A DNA stretch of 64,000 nt from positions 47,746-111,745 of the forward strand of contig NZ_CANLTQ010000009.1 of NCBI RefSeq assembly GCF_947494025.1, given 5' to 3'. Positions 48,575-57,212 of the stretch are shown here, in pieces (positions within the stretch are counted from its first letter, which is position 1; each line of letters begins with the position of its first letter). Source of the DNA: an uncultured Jannaschia sp. (GTDB lineage: Bacteria > Pseudomonadota > Alphaproteobacteria > Rhodobacterales > Rhodobacteraceae). The notes under the pieces are model-generated. The model worked only from the letters and a program-made list of their open reading frames with translations. It was not told the DNA's origin and searched no databases. A program made the position numbers and the translations under genes.

Positions 48575-49961
48575 CCTGACCCCTTCAGGCAACCCGCGGC
48601 CAGAGACAGGCATCGTCCATCTGGGCCTCGGCGCCTTCGCCCGCGCCTTCATGATGCCGTGGCTCGCGGAGGCCGGCGGCGACTGGGGCGTGATCGGCGT
48701 CAGCCTGCGCAGCCCCGGCGTCCGCGACGCCCTCGTGCCGCAGGGCTGCGTCTACCACGCCGTGGAGATGGCGCCCGACGGACCCGCGCCGCGCCTGATC
48801 GAGCACGTCCGCAACGTGCTGGTCGCGCCCGAGGATCCAGAGGCAGTGCTGGCCGCGATGGCGGAACCGGCCGTGCGCATCGTCTCGATCACCGTGACGG
48901 AGAAGGGCTATTGCCACGACCCGGCGACGGGCAAGCTGAACCCCGGCCACCCGGACATCGCGCACGACATCGTCAACGCCCTGCCCCGCAGCGCGCCGGG
49001 CTACCTCGTCCGCGCACTCGAACGGCGGCGGGCGGCGGGGACGCCCCCCTTCACGGTGCTGTCCTGCGACAACCTCCCCCATAACGGCGCGCTGACCCGG
49101 TCCGTCCTGATCGACCTCGCCCGCCGGATCGACCCCGCCTTGGCGGCGTGGATCGAGGCGGAGGTCGCCTGTCCCGCCACGATGGTGGACCGGATCGTCC
49201 CCGCCACGACCGAGGACGACATCGCCGAGGTCGCCCGCCTGACCGGGACCCGCGACGCCGCACCGGTCATGCACGAGCCGTTCCGGCAATGGGTGATCGA
49301 GGACGACTTCCGCGCCGGACGACCCGCGCTCGACCGTGTCGGCGTTCAGATGGTCAACGACGTGGCGCCCTTCGAGGCGATGAAGCTCCGGATGCTGAAC
49401 GGCAGCCATTCCTCCATCGCCTATCTGGGCTACCTCGCCGGGCACGAACACGTTTCCGGAGCGGTGGCGGATCCGGCCATCGCGGGCTTCGTGCGGCGCT
49501 TCTGGTCGCAGGTGATCCCGACGCTGGAGACGCCGGAGGGCGTGGATCTCGCCGCCTATGCCGACGCCCTGATGGAGCGGTTCGCCAACCCCGCGATCCG
49601 GCACCGGACCTGGCAGATCGCAATGGACGGCAGCCAGAAGCTGCCGCAACGCCTCCTCGGCACGCTGCGCGACGCGCTCGACGCGGGCGGGGAGACCGAC
49701 GCGCTCCTTCTGCCCGTGGCCGCGTGGATCCGCTACGTCTCCGGAACCGACGAGAACGGCGCGCCGATCGACGTACGCGACCCGCTGGCCGACCGCCTGC
49801 GCGAGGCGGCGAACGCGGATGATCCGGTCGGCGAAGTCCTCGCCATCCGGAACGTGTTCGACGCGGAGCTGGCGGCGCGCCTCGCGGACCCGCTGCGCGA
49901 GATCCACGCCGAACTGCGCCGCGACGGTGCGCGGGCCGGTGCGGCGGCGAGAGCCGGGTAG
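48564..49961 (+). CDS. mannitol dehydrogenase family oxidoreductase (fructuronate/tagaturonate reductase-like)
   Basis: 465 residues, polyol-specific long-chain dehydrogenase. N-terminal coenzyme motif IVHLGLGAFARAF, ITVTEKGYCHDPATGKL (about 111-127), SCDNLPHNG, and the active-site pattern MKLRMLNGSHSS (Lys, Asn, His about 274-282). In a uronate operon the likely job is NAD(P)H reduction of the UxaC products fructuronate or tagaturonate. UxuB versus UxaB cannot be decided. The start is a TTG at 48564 with GGAGG five bases upstream, overlapping the kduD end by 11 bases; a frame extension upstream is rejected. Confidence 0.88.
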   Translation: MPDNLTPSGNPRPETGIVHLGLGAFARAFMMPWLAEAGGDWGVIGVSLRSPGVRDALVPQGCVYHAVEMAPDGPAPRLIEHVRNVLVAPEDPEAVLAAMAEPAVRIVSITVTEKGYCHDPATGKLNPGHPDIAHDIVNALPRSAPGYLVRALERRRAAGTPPFTVLSCDNLPHNGALTRSVLIDLARRIDPALAAWIEAEVACPATMVDRIVPATTEDDIAEVARLTGTRDAAPVMHEPFRQWVIEDDFRAGRPALDRVGVQMVNDVAPFEAMKLRMLNGSHSSIAYLGYLAGHEHVSGAVADPAIAGFVRRFWSQVIPTLETPEGVDLAAYADALMERFANPAIRHRTWQIAMDGSQKLPQRLLGTLRDALDAGGETDALLLPVAAWIRYVSGTDENGAPIDVRDPLADRLREAANADDPVGEVLAIRNVFDAELAARLADPLREIHAELRRDGARAGAAARAG

Positions 49962-50012
49962 TCGGAGGGGGCATGTTGGCACGCGAAAGCGATTCGAGCC
50001 GCGCATCGACGG

Positions 50013-50717
50013 ATGTTTGAGGACGGCGCCTACACGGCCCGGCCCGAGGAACTCGGCACACGCCGGACGAGCGCGGACGTCGTGTTCGACCACCTTTATC
50101 GGGAGATCGTCTCGCTCGACCTCCTGCCCGGCGCGAAGATGTCCGAGGTCGAGATCGCGCGCCGGTTTGGCGTGTCGCGTCAGCCGGTGCGCGACGCGTT
50201 CAGCCGGCTGGGCAATCTCGGCTACCTGACGGTCCGGCCGCAAAAGGCGACGGAGGTGCGCAGGTTCTCCACCCGCGCCATCGCCGCCGCCCGCTTCGTT
50301 CGCCTCGCGCTGGAACTGGAAGTCGTCCGCCGCTGTCACGCCCGCTGGTCCCGGGCGCAGGCGGCCCGCTTCGACGCGACGATGCGGGCGCAGGCGGATG
50401 CGGTCGCGCGCGACGACCGGGCGGCGTTCCTGATCCACGACCTTGAGTTCCACCTTCTCCTCTGCGAGCTGGGCGATGCCGCGCATGCCGCCGCTGCGAT
50501 CACCGAAAACAAGGCGCAGGTTGATCGGCTTCGTCGGCTGAGCCACGAAGGGAAGGCGGAGATGTCGGAGCTTCTGGACGATCACCGCGCCCTTCTCGGC
50601 GCGCTCGGGGAGGAGCGGCCGGACGCGGCGGTTCAGGCGATGCGCCACCATCTCGGCCGCCTCGACCGGACGGTCGAACAGGCCCGTGCGCGCTACGACG
50701 CCTATTTCGAGGATTGA
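50013..50717 (+). CDS. GntR-family transcriptional regulator (FCD/FadR subfamily)
   Basis: 234 residues: winged helix (YREIVSLDLLPGAKMSEVEIARRFGVSRQPVRDAFSRLGNLGYL, about 29-72) and an all-helical FCD ligand domain with metal-site residues (HDLEFHLLL, DDHRALLGAL, MRHHLGRL). It is the last gene of the uronate operon and probably binds a uronate-derived ligand and the TGGT-N5-ACCA operator before uxaC. Its 3' end overlaps the convergent sulfotransferase gene by 16 bases. The ribosome site is weak. Confidence 0.9.
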   Translation: MFEDGAYTARPEELGTRRTSADVVFDHLYREIVSLDLLPGAKMSEVEIARRFGVSRQPVRDAFSRLGNLGYLTVRPQKATEVRRFSTRAIAAARFVRLALELEVVRRCHARWSRAQAARFDATMRAQADAVARDDRAAFLIHDLEFHLLLCELGDAAHAAAAITENKAQVDRLRRLSHEGKAEMSELLDDHRALLGALGEERPDAAVQAMRHHLGRLDRTVEQARARYDAYFED

Positions 50718-51505
50718 CCGCCCAGCGCCGCCGTCGTCGCGTCGCGGACCGATCGAAGCGGGTGGCGCAGGATCGGCGGCCATGCCGCGACGCCGCGGCC
50801 GGGCGCGTAGCCCCACGCGCTCGCCCGCAAAGCCTGTCCGTCGGTCATGACGGGTGCGTCCGGGTAGTCGCGGTTGCCGTCGCGGGTCGCCTCGGCCCGC
50901 GGCGGCACGGCCGTGCCGCGATCGAGGAACGCGCCCAGCGCCGCACGGATCGCGTCCGGCCGGGCCACGACGTCCTCGTAGCGAAGCACGAGAATGGCGT
51001 GGAGGCGATCGATATCCGCCGCGACGATGTCGTGGGCGTCGAGCCAATGGTCGATCAGCGCGGGCGCCGGATCGTCCACCCATTTCGCCACCGCCGCCGC
51101 CACCGCCTCGGGATGCCGGATCACGACCACGAATTGCGACAGCGGAAAGAGCTGCTGCAGCAGACGCATCCGTGTGAGGTTCACCGGCGATTTCTCGACC
51201 CGCCACGCCGCGCCCTCGGGGAACCACGGATCCCAGTCGGCCGCGAGCCGCACGCGCGTTTCCAGCCGGTTCAGCGGATGCGCCTCCGTCAGGTGCTGCG
51301 CGGGATCGGTCGCGAAGCGCATCGGGGCCCCGGCGAGCGCGTCGTGCGCGATGGCGCCCTGCAGATAGACCCCCTCGTTCTCGGGCACCGGCGCGCCTTC
51401 GATTCCGGTGGCGCCCGGCACCCGCGCGGCCATGCGCGCGACGAGGCTTGTGCCCGACCGGTGCAACCCGCCGATAAAGAGATATCGTGTGGGACGCGCC
51501 ATCAT
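50702..51505 (-). CDS. sulfotransferase family protein
   Basis: 267 residues. PAPS-binding loop LFIGGLHRSGTSLVARM (about 9-25), RVEKSPVNLTRM, 3'-phosphate-binding VVVIRHPEAVAAAVAKW (about 125-141) and LRYEDVVARPDA. Transfers sulfuryl groups from PAPS, probably to a carbohydrate or glycolipid. It is divergent from the glycosyltransferase operon across 150 bases, which may provide its acceptor; that link is inferred. The C-terminus overlaps the gntR 3' end. Confidence 0.87.
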   Translation of the reverse strand: MMARPTRYLFIGGLHRSGTSLVARMAARVPGATGIEGAPVPENEGVYLQGAIAHDALAGAPMRFATDPAQHLTEAHPLNRLETRVRLAADWDPWFPEGAAWRVEKSPVNLTRMRLLQQLFPLSQFVVVIRHPEAVAAAVAKWVDDPAPALIDHWLDAHDIVAADIDRLHAILVLRYEDVVARPDAIRAALGAFLDRGTAVPPRAEATRDGNRDYPDAPVMTDGQALRASAWGYAPGRGVAAWPPILRHPLRSVRDATTAALGGQSSK

Positions 51506-51655
51506 GCCTCGCTAACAACTATTAACCGTGCGCTTCGGGGTCTTTGCCCTACGGTGCGAATCAAACCCGCCCCACCCGGAGGACCAAGTCGGCGATCCGT
51601 CGCAGGAACTCGCTTTGCGACGGGGGGTTGTTCCTTCGGCTTTTGGGAAGTGTCC

Positions 51656-53716
51656 ATGTATATTCTGCATATCGCATTGGGGGGATGCCTCACGTTTCCG
51701 ACCGTCCGATACGGGATAACGGAGGATACGGGTGGGCATATCGCTTATCTCCTTGGCGCCGTCGCCGGGCAGGCGAAGCGCACGGATGTCGACCGTGTGG
51801 ATATCGTCACGCGGGCCTTCGACGACCCCGAGCTTGGCACGGACCACGCCCATCCGGTGCAGACGATCGGCCCCAAATCCCGCATCCTCCGCCTCGTCAC
51901 CGAAAATCGTCAGTACCTCGCTAAGGCGGCGCTGGCGGCGGAACGTCCGGCGCTGGAGCGGGCCTTCGCGGACCTGATCCGCCGGATGGGCCGCAAGCCC
52001 GACGTGATCCACGCGCATTTCTCCGACGCGGCGATGACGGTCCGCCCGACGGCCGCGCGGTACGGCATCCCGCTCGTTTACACGCCGCATTCCCTCGGCA
52101 TCGACAAGCTCACTTGTCTGGCGGACGCCGACAGGGGGGAACTCGCCCATCGCATCGCCGAGGAGCGCGAAGCCCTCGGCGCGGCGGGCGCCGTGATCGT
52201 CTCCTCCCGCGACGAGGCGGAGCGGCAGGTGGAGGCCTATGACGTCGATGTCGCCGCCGGCGTGCATCGCGTCGCGCCCGGCATCCGTCTGCCGGACGCG
52301 CCCGCCGGGACAGCGGCGGCCTCCGCGCTCGTCGATCCGTACCTGACGGATCGAACGCGTCCGATGATCCTCGCGGTGGCTCGGCCCGTCGTCCGCAAGA
52401 ACCTCATCGGCCTCCTGCGCGCCTATGCCGACCATCCGACGCTTCGGCACCGCGCGAACCTCGTGATCCTCGCTGGCCAGCGCGGCGACGGCATCACCCA
52501 GAACGCGGAAAGCCGGGCCGTGATCGACGCGCTCCTGCGGGAGGCCGGGCGGCCGGAGCTTGCCGGACGCGTGGCGCTTCCGCCCCGGCATGTGTGGAAG
52601 GTCGTTCCGCAACTCTACCGTCTGGCGGCGTCGCGCGGCGGTGTGTTCGTGAATCCTGCCCTGCACGAGCCCTTCGGCCTGACACTTCTCGAAGCGGCGC
52701 GGTGCGGCCTTCCGGTCGTGGCGACCCGCGAGGGCGGACCGTCCGACATCCTGGATACGATCGGTCACGGCACCCTCGTCGATCCGACCGACACGGCGGC
52801 CATCGGCGCGGCGATCGACGCGCTGATCTCCGACCGGACCGCGTGGCAGCGGGCCGCTTCCGCCGCGCGCCGCAACAGGCAGGCCTTCGACTGGAACCGC
52901 TGGGCGGACCGGGTGCAGCGCATCTATACCGAGTTCCACCGGCCGCGTCGCAGCTTCGCCCGACCCCGCCACCTCCTCGCCTGCGACATCGACGGCACCC
53001 TGACCGGCGACATGGACGGCGCGCACCGCTTCGGCGCTTGGGTCGCGCGGAACCGCCAGATCCCCTTCGCCGTCGCTACCGGCCGCTCCGTCGTCGAGGC
53101 GCGCAACGTGCTCCACGACTGGTCCCTGCCGGAGCCGGACATCTTCATCACCGCCGTCGGGACCGAACTACACCTGCGCAGGACGGACGGACGCTTCCGT
53201 CTGTGCCACGACTACGCCGCGCATCTGCACGACGGTTGGGACCGCGACGCCGCATGGCGGATCCTCTCCTCCTCCCATCTCGAGATGCAGCCGCCGGTCG
53301 AACAACGCCGCTGGAAACTCGCCTGCTATGGCTCACCGCGCGACGCCGAGCTTCTGCGGGAGCGTTTCCGTAGAAGCGGGGTCGCCGTCCGCATTGTGGC
53401 CTCGCACGGGAACCTGATCGACATCCTCGCGCCGAACGGGGGCAAGGCCGCGGCTGTCGCCGCGGCTGCGCAGCAGTTCGGTCTGGGCCTCGGCGATTGC
53501 ATCACGGCGGGCGACAGCGGCAACGATTCCGACATGCTCGTCGCCGCAGGGCTCGGCATCCTCGTGGCGAACGCCCGGCCTGAGATGGCCACGCTCGATG
53601 GCGGCTCCATCTACCGGGCCGATGCGCCGCACGCGGCGGGCATCCTCGAGGGTTTGGCCTATCTCGGCCTCGTTCGGGAAGAGCCGAAGACCCGGCATGC
53701 AGGTGTGCCCGCGTGA
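51656..53716 (+). CDS. sucrose-phosphate synthase/phosphatase-like bifunctional protein (GT4 + HAD-IIB)
   Basis: 686 residues. Residues 1 to about 430 form a GT4 glycosyltransferase with the sucrose-synthase-like TGGHIAYLL loop (25-33), HAHFSDAA, YTPHSLGIDK, and the donor-site HEPFGLTLLEA (337-347). Residues about 437-680 are a HAD-IIB phosphatase with intact catalytic CDIDGTLTGD (Asp444, Asp446), ATGRS and GDSGNDSDML. The plan equals cyanobacterial SPS-SPP fusions, predicting sucrose-6-phosphate made and dephosphorylated by one chain; another glucoside is possible. The open frame runs far upstream, but ATG 51656 after GGGAAG gives the family start. Overlaps the next gene (GTGA). Confidence 0.88.
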   Translation: MYILHIALGGCLTFPTVRYGITEDTGGHIAYLLGAVAGQAKRTDVDRVDIVTRAFDDPELGTDHAHPVQTIGPKSRILRLVTENRQYLAKAALAAERPALERAFADLIRRMGRKPDVIHAHFSDAAMTVRPTAARYGIPLVYTPHSLGIDKLTCLADADRGELAHRIAEEREALGAAGAVIVSSRDEAERQVEAYDVDVAAGVHRVAPGIRLPDAPAGTAAASALVDPYLTDRTRPMILAVARPVVRKNLIGLLRAYADHPTLRHRANLVILAGQRGDGITQNAESRAVIDALLREAGRPELAGRVALPPRHVWKVVPQLYRLAASRGGVFVNPALHEPFGLTLLEAARCGLPVVATREGGPSDILDTIGHGTLVDPTDTAAIGAAIDALISDRTAWQRAASAARRNRQAFDWNRWADRVQRIYTEFHRPRRSFARPRHLLACDIDGTLTGDMDGAHRFGAWVARNRQIPFAVATGRSVVEARNVLHDWSLPEPDIFITAVGTELHLRRTDGRFRLCHDYAAHLHDGWDRDAAWRILSSSHLEMQPPVEQRRWKLACYGSPRDAELLRERFRRSGVAVRIVASHGNLIDILAPNGGKAAAVAAAAQQFGLGLGDCITAGDSGNDSDMLVAAGLGILVANARPEMATLDGGSIYRADAPHAAGILEGLAYLGLVREEPKTRHAGVPA

Positions 53717-55881
53717 CGGCCCGTTTCGATCTTCGCTCCGACCGATCCGCCCCGATCGGCTATTTCGTCCACCATCAGGGCCGGGGCCATGCCGAGCGTT
53801 GCGCTGCACTGGTCGGAGCTCTGCCCCCGACCCGACCGGTGACGATCTTCTGCGCCCGCGACGACATCTTTCCCCCGCTGCCCCCCAATACGCGCATCGA
53901 ACGCATCCCCTCGCTCTTCGAACCGACGGGGGAGGAGCGCCACGCCGACTGGATCGCGACACCCGAGACGCTGCATTGCGCGCCGATCGGCTGGCCGGGC
54001 ATTCGAAATGCGATGGGCCGGATCGCCGGGTGGTTCGCCGAAACCGATCCCGCTCTGATGATCTGCGATGTGTCCGCCGAGGTGGCGCAGCTCGCCCGGA
54101 TCTGCTCGGTGCCGCATGTGAAGATCGTCCAGCACGGTCTGCGCGACGATCCCGGCCACCGCGCGGCCTATGACGGGGCCGCAGGGCTCCTCGTGCCTTG
54201 CGACGAACGTCTCGCACAGGCGGACTGGACCCCGGCAATGCACGCGAAGGCCTGTTTCGCCGGGGGGCTCGGCGTGGCGACGTCCCGGCCCGACCGCGAG
54301 GCCGCCCGTGCGCGGCTCGGCGTGTTGCGAACGGCACGAGTGATCGTCGTGCTGTCCGGCGGCGGCGGCAGCGGCTTCGCCTCTGCGCCCATCGCGGTCG
54401 GCGCGCGCGCGATGCCGGACGCGCAGTGGATCACGGTCGGCACCGTCGCGCGGGACTGGCACGCCACGGAGCCGGCGAACCTGCGGCACGACGGCTGGGT
54501 CGAGAACGTGCCGGACTACCTGGCCGCGGCCGATCTCGTCGTCGCTTCGACCGGAAATACGACCTGCCACCGGATCCTCGCGGCCGGCTTGCCCTGGCTC
54601 GCCGTGCCGGAATGGCGCTACTTCGACGAACAGGTCGAAAAGGCGCGCGCCCTCGACGCGGCGGGCGTCGCCACCTGGGCGCCGCACATGCCCTCCTCGG
54701 CGCAGGCGTGGCGCCGGGCGCTTGCGCGAACCGCTGCCGGGCACGATCCGGCGCTGCAAGCCTCGATGCTTCGCCCGGACGCGGCCCGTCATGCCGCAAA
54801 CTGGATCGAGGGCCTCTGCGCCCGTCTGCGCGCAAGCGCCCCCGAACCGTCGCGATACCCGGAGACCGAGATGACTGACCTATCCGTACTGACCCTTGCC
54901 CGCGGCCGCGCCGACCACCTGCGCAACATGATCCTTGGCCTGACCCGGCAGACGGTCGCGCCCCTCGAACTGGTCATCGCGGTGATGCAGGACGACCTTT
55001 ACGACGACCTGCCCGAAACCCCGTTCCCGATCCGTCAGATCCGCATCACCGGAGACGAGCTCCCCCTTGCCCGCGCGCGCAACGCCGTCGCGGCGGCGGC
55101 CTCGGGCGAGGTGCTGGTCTTTCTCGACGTCGACTGCATCCCCGCGCCGACCCTTCTGGCCGACTACGCGGCGCAGACCCGTTCGGGCGACGGCCTCGCC
55201 ATGGGCGAGGTTCTCTACCTGCCGGCGGGCGCCGCCGCTCCCGGCTGGACCACGGACACGTTCGAGGCGATCGCGGTCCGGCACTGTGACCGACAGGGAC
55301 CGCCCGCCGACGCACGCAAGCGGTGCGACGACTACCGCTGCTTCTGGTCACTGACCTTCGCGATGCACCGCGACGACTGGGCGCGGTCCGGCGGGTTCGA
55401 CGAGCGGTTCTCGGGCTACGGGGGCGAGGATACGGATTTCGGACGCACGCTGGCCGAGAAGGACATCCCGATCTGGTGGATCCGCGGCGCGCGCGCCTAT
55501 CACCAGTACCACCCGCATTGCATGCCGCCGATCCACCACATTCCGTCGATCCTCCGCAACGCGGAGCTGTTCGCGGAGAAATGGGGGCACCGGACGATGG
55601 AGCACTGGCTCCACGCCTTCCGCATGCTGGGCCTGATCGCCGACACGCCCGAGGGTCTGCGCGTGCTGCGCGAGCCGTCCGAGGCGGATTTCGAACTCTG
55701 CCAGCAGACCGCCGACATGCCCTACGCCGCGACCGGGCGTGTCGTGCGACTACTGGAGGACCGGGCCCGGCTCGCCGCGGGACTGCCGCCCGAACATGCG
55801 CCCATGCAGGAGCGGCACGCCCGGATGACGCGCGACCAAGAGGGTCTGCTTACGCCGCCGTCGCGCGTCGCCGCCGAATGA
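53713..55881 (+). CDS. two-domain glycosyltransferase: MurG/GT28-like plus GT2
   Basis: 722 residues. The first half (to about 375) resembles MurG/UGT-type GT-B enzymes: IGYFVHHQGRGHAERCAAL (about 15-33), VVLSGGGGSG, VASTGNTTCHRILAAGLPWLAVPE. The second half, from Met387, is a GT2 GT-A enzyme: LSVLTLARGRADHLRNMILGL, VFLDVDCIP (DxD-like) and FDERFSGYGGEDTDFGRTL, the galactosyltransferase C-terminal motif. An in-frame ATG at 54871 (Met387) has GGAG just upstream, so the GT2 may also be made alone. The start is a GTG overlapping the upstream stop. Specificities unknown. Confidence 0.85.
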   Translation: MTARFDLRSDRSAPIGYFVHHQGRGHAERCAALVGALPPTRPVTIFCARDDIFPPLPPNTRIERIPSLFEPTGEERHADWIATPETLHCAPIGWPGIRNAMGRIAGWFAETDPALMICDVSAEVAQLARICSVPHVKIVQHGLRDDPGHRAAYDGAAGLLVPCDERLAQADWTPAMHAKACFAGGLGVATSRPDREAARARLGVLRTARVIVVLSGGGGSGFASAPIAVGARAMPDAQWITVGTVARDWHATEPANLRHDGWVENVPDYLAAADLVVASTGNTTCHRILAAGLPWLAVPEWRYFDEQVEKARALDAAGVATWAPHMPSSAQAWRRALARTAAGHDPALQASMLRPDAARHAANWIEGLCARLRASAPEPSRYPETEMTDLSVLTLARGRADHLRNMILGLTRQTVAPLELVIAVMQDDLYDDLPETPFPIRQIRITGDELPLARARNAVAAAASGEVLVFLDVDCIPAPTLLADYAAQTRSGDGLAMGEVLYLPAGAAAPGWTTDTFEAIAVRHCDRQGPPADARKRCDDYRCFWSLTFAMHRDDWARSGGFDERFSGYGGEDTDFGRTLAEKDIPIWWIRGARAYHQYHPHCMPPIHHIPSILRNAELFAEKWGHRTMEHWLHAFRMLGLIADTPEGLRVLREPSEADFELCQQTADMPYAATGRVVRLLEDRARLAAGLPPEHAPMQERHARMTRDQEGLLTPPSRVAAE

Positions 55882-57212
55882 TGCGGATCGCGCTCGTCGC
55901 GCATGTCCGTCACCGGATCGCGCCGCCCTTCATGGGCGGGATGGAAGCCCATTCCTGGCACCTCGCCGATGCGCTCGCCCGGCGCGGCCACGACGTCACG
56001 CTATTCGCGAGCGGCGACAGTGCCGCGTGCGCGCCGCCGGGCGTCGCCGTCCATCCCGTCCTCGCGGAGCATTACGACCGGGATTTCCCGTGGCACGATT
56101 TCCACGGGACCGACATCCTGAACGATCACGTCGATACCGGCTTCGCCCGCGCGGCGGCCGCCCTGCGCGACGGCGCGTTCGACGTGATCCACAACAACTC
56201 GCTCCACCGCTTTCCGCCGCGCCTGGCCCGAGCCGAGCGTCTGCCGATGGTCACGTCGCTGCACATTCCGCCCTTTTCCGTGCTGCGCCGGGCGGTGCAC
56301 GAGAGCGCCGCGCCCTGGTCGCGCTTCACCGTGACGTCCGAGATACAGCGCGCCCGCTGGTGGCCGGACGGCGCACCGGATGAGGCGGGCGTTCTGCACA
56401 ACGGCATCGACCTCGCCCAGTGGCCCTTCGTGCCCGAGGGCGATGGCTCGGCGGTCTGGGTCGGGCGGATCACGCCGAACAAGGGCACCCATCTGGCGGT
56501 ACAGGCCGCGCGCCTCGCCGGGGTGCCGCTGACGATCCATGGCACGATCGAGCATCGCGACTACTTCCGGAACGAGGTGCAGCCGTGGCTCGGCCCCGAC
56601 ATCCGCTACGGCGGGCATCTGTCAGGCCGAGAGCTGGCCGCCGCGCTGGGCACGGCCTCCGCGCTCCTCTTCACGCCGCTCTGGGACGAGCCGTTCGGGC
56701 TGGCCGCGATCGAGGCGATGGCCTGCGGCCTGCCGGTCGCCGCGGTCGAGATGGGCGCGGTGCGCGAGGTCATCGGACCAGCCGGCGCCTACGCGCCGCG
56801 CGACGACGCCGCGACGCTCGCCCGTGCGCTCGTCCGCGCCCTGACGATCCCCCGCAGGACGGGGCGCGACCGCGTCGAGCGGATGTTCTCGCTGGAGCGC
56901 ATGATCGACAGCTGCGAGCGCGCCTACGGGGCCGCGCGATCCGGGCTTGCCGAGACGCGCCCGGAACGGCGCTTCACGCCGAGGGAATTGTCGATCGGCA
57001 CCTACACCCCGCCGGAGATACGCGACAATCCGTCGCAGACGGCCCCGGAGCCGGGCATGACAGGTTCGCCCATATGGCATCACGACCCGACCCCATCCTT
57101 TCCCCAACATTCCATACGCCACCGATCCCGGATTCCGGAATCCTTTCAGGGGAGCGGCCCGAACGGATCGGGATGTGTCGTCACGTCACCCCGGACCAAT
57201 GGGAGCGGTTGA
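55878..57212 (+). CDS. glycosyltransferase family 4 protein
   Basis: 444 residues. GT4 marks: MGGMEAHSWHLADALARRGHDVTLF near residue 20, LHNGIDLAQWPF, VWVGRITPNKGTHLAV (about 193-208) and the EX7E-type motif PLWDEPFGLAAIEAMACGLPVAAVE (about 272-296). ATGA overlap with the preceding gene. The last 70 or so residues (after FTPRELS) look unlike protein: Pro/Ser/His-rich, with lower GC at third positions, and they run into the Crp gene. The natural end may be earlier, the tail being read-through or the result of a frameshift. Confidence 0.85.
   Translation: MMRIALVAHVRHRIAPPFMGGMEAHSWHLADALARRGHDVTLFASGDSAACAPPGVAVHPVLAEHYDRDFPWHDFHGTDILNDHVDTGFARAAAALRDGAFDVIHNNSLHRFPPRLARAERLPMVTSLHIPPFSVLRRAVHESAAPWSRFTVTSEIQRARWWPDGAPDEAGVLHNGIDLAQWPFVPEGDGSAVWVGRITPNKGTHLAVQAARLAGVPLTIHGTIEHRDYFRNEVQPWLGPDIRYGGHLSGRELAAALGTASALLFTPLWDEPFGLAAIEAMACGLPVAAVEMGAVREVIGPAGAYAPRDDAATLARALVRALTIPRRTGRDRVERMFSLERMIDSCERAYGAARSGLAETRPERRFTPRELSIGTYTPPEIRDNPSQTAPEPGMTGSPIWHHDPTPSFPQHSIRHRSRIPESFQGSGPNGSGCVVTSPRTNGSG

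Noticed and set aside
50714..51655. N-terminal extension of the sucrose-phosphate-synthase-like gene
   Set aside because: Runs antisense to the sulfotransferase and has no family sequence; the ATG at 51656 fits.
57074..57172. Longer N-terminus of the Crp/Fnr regulator from ATG 57074
   Set aside because: Low third-position GC and no family sequence in the extra 33 codons; kept only as an alternative.
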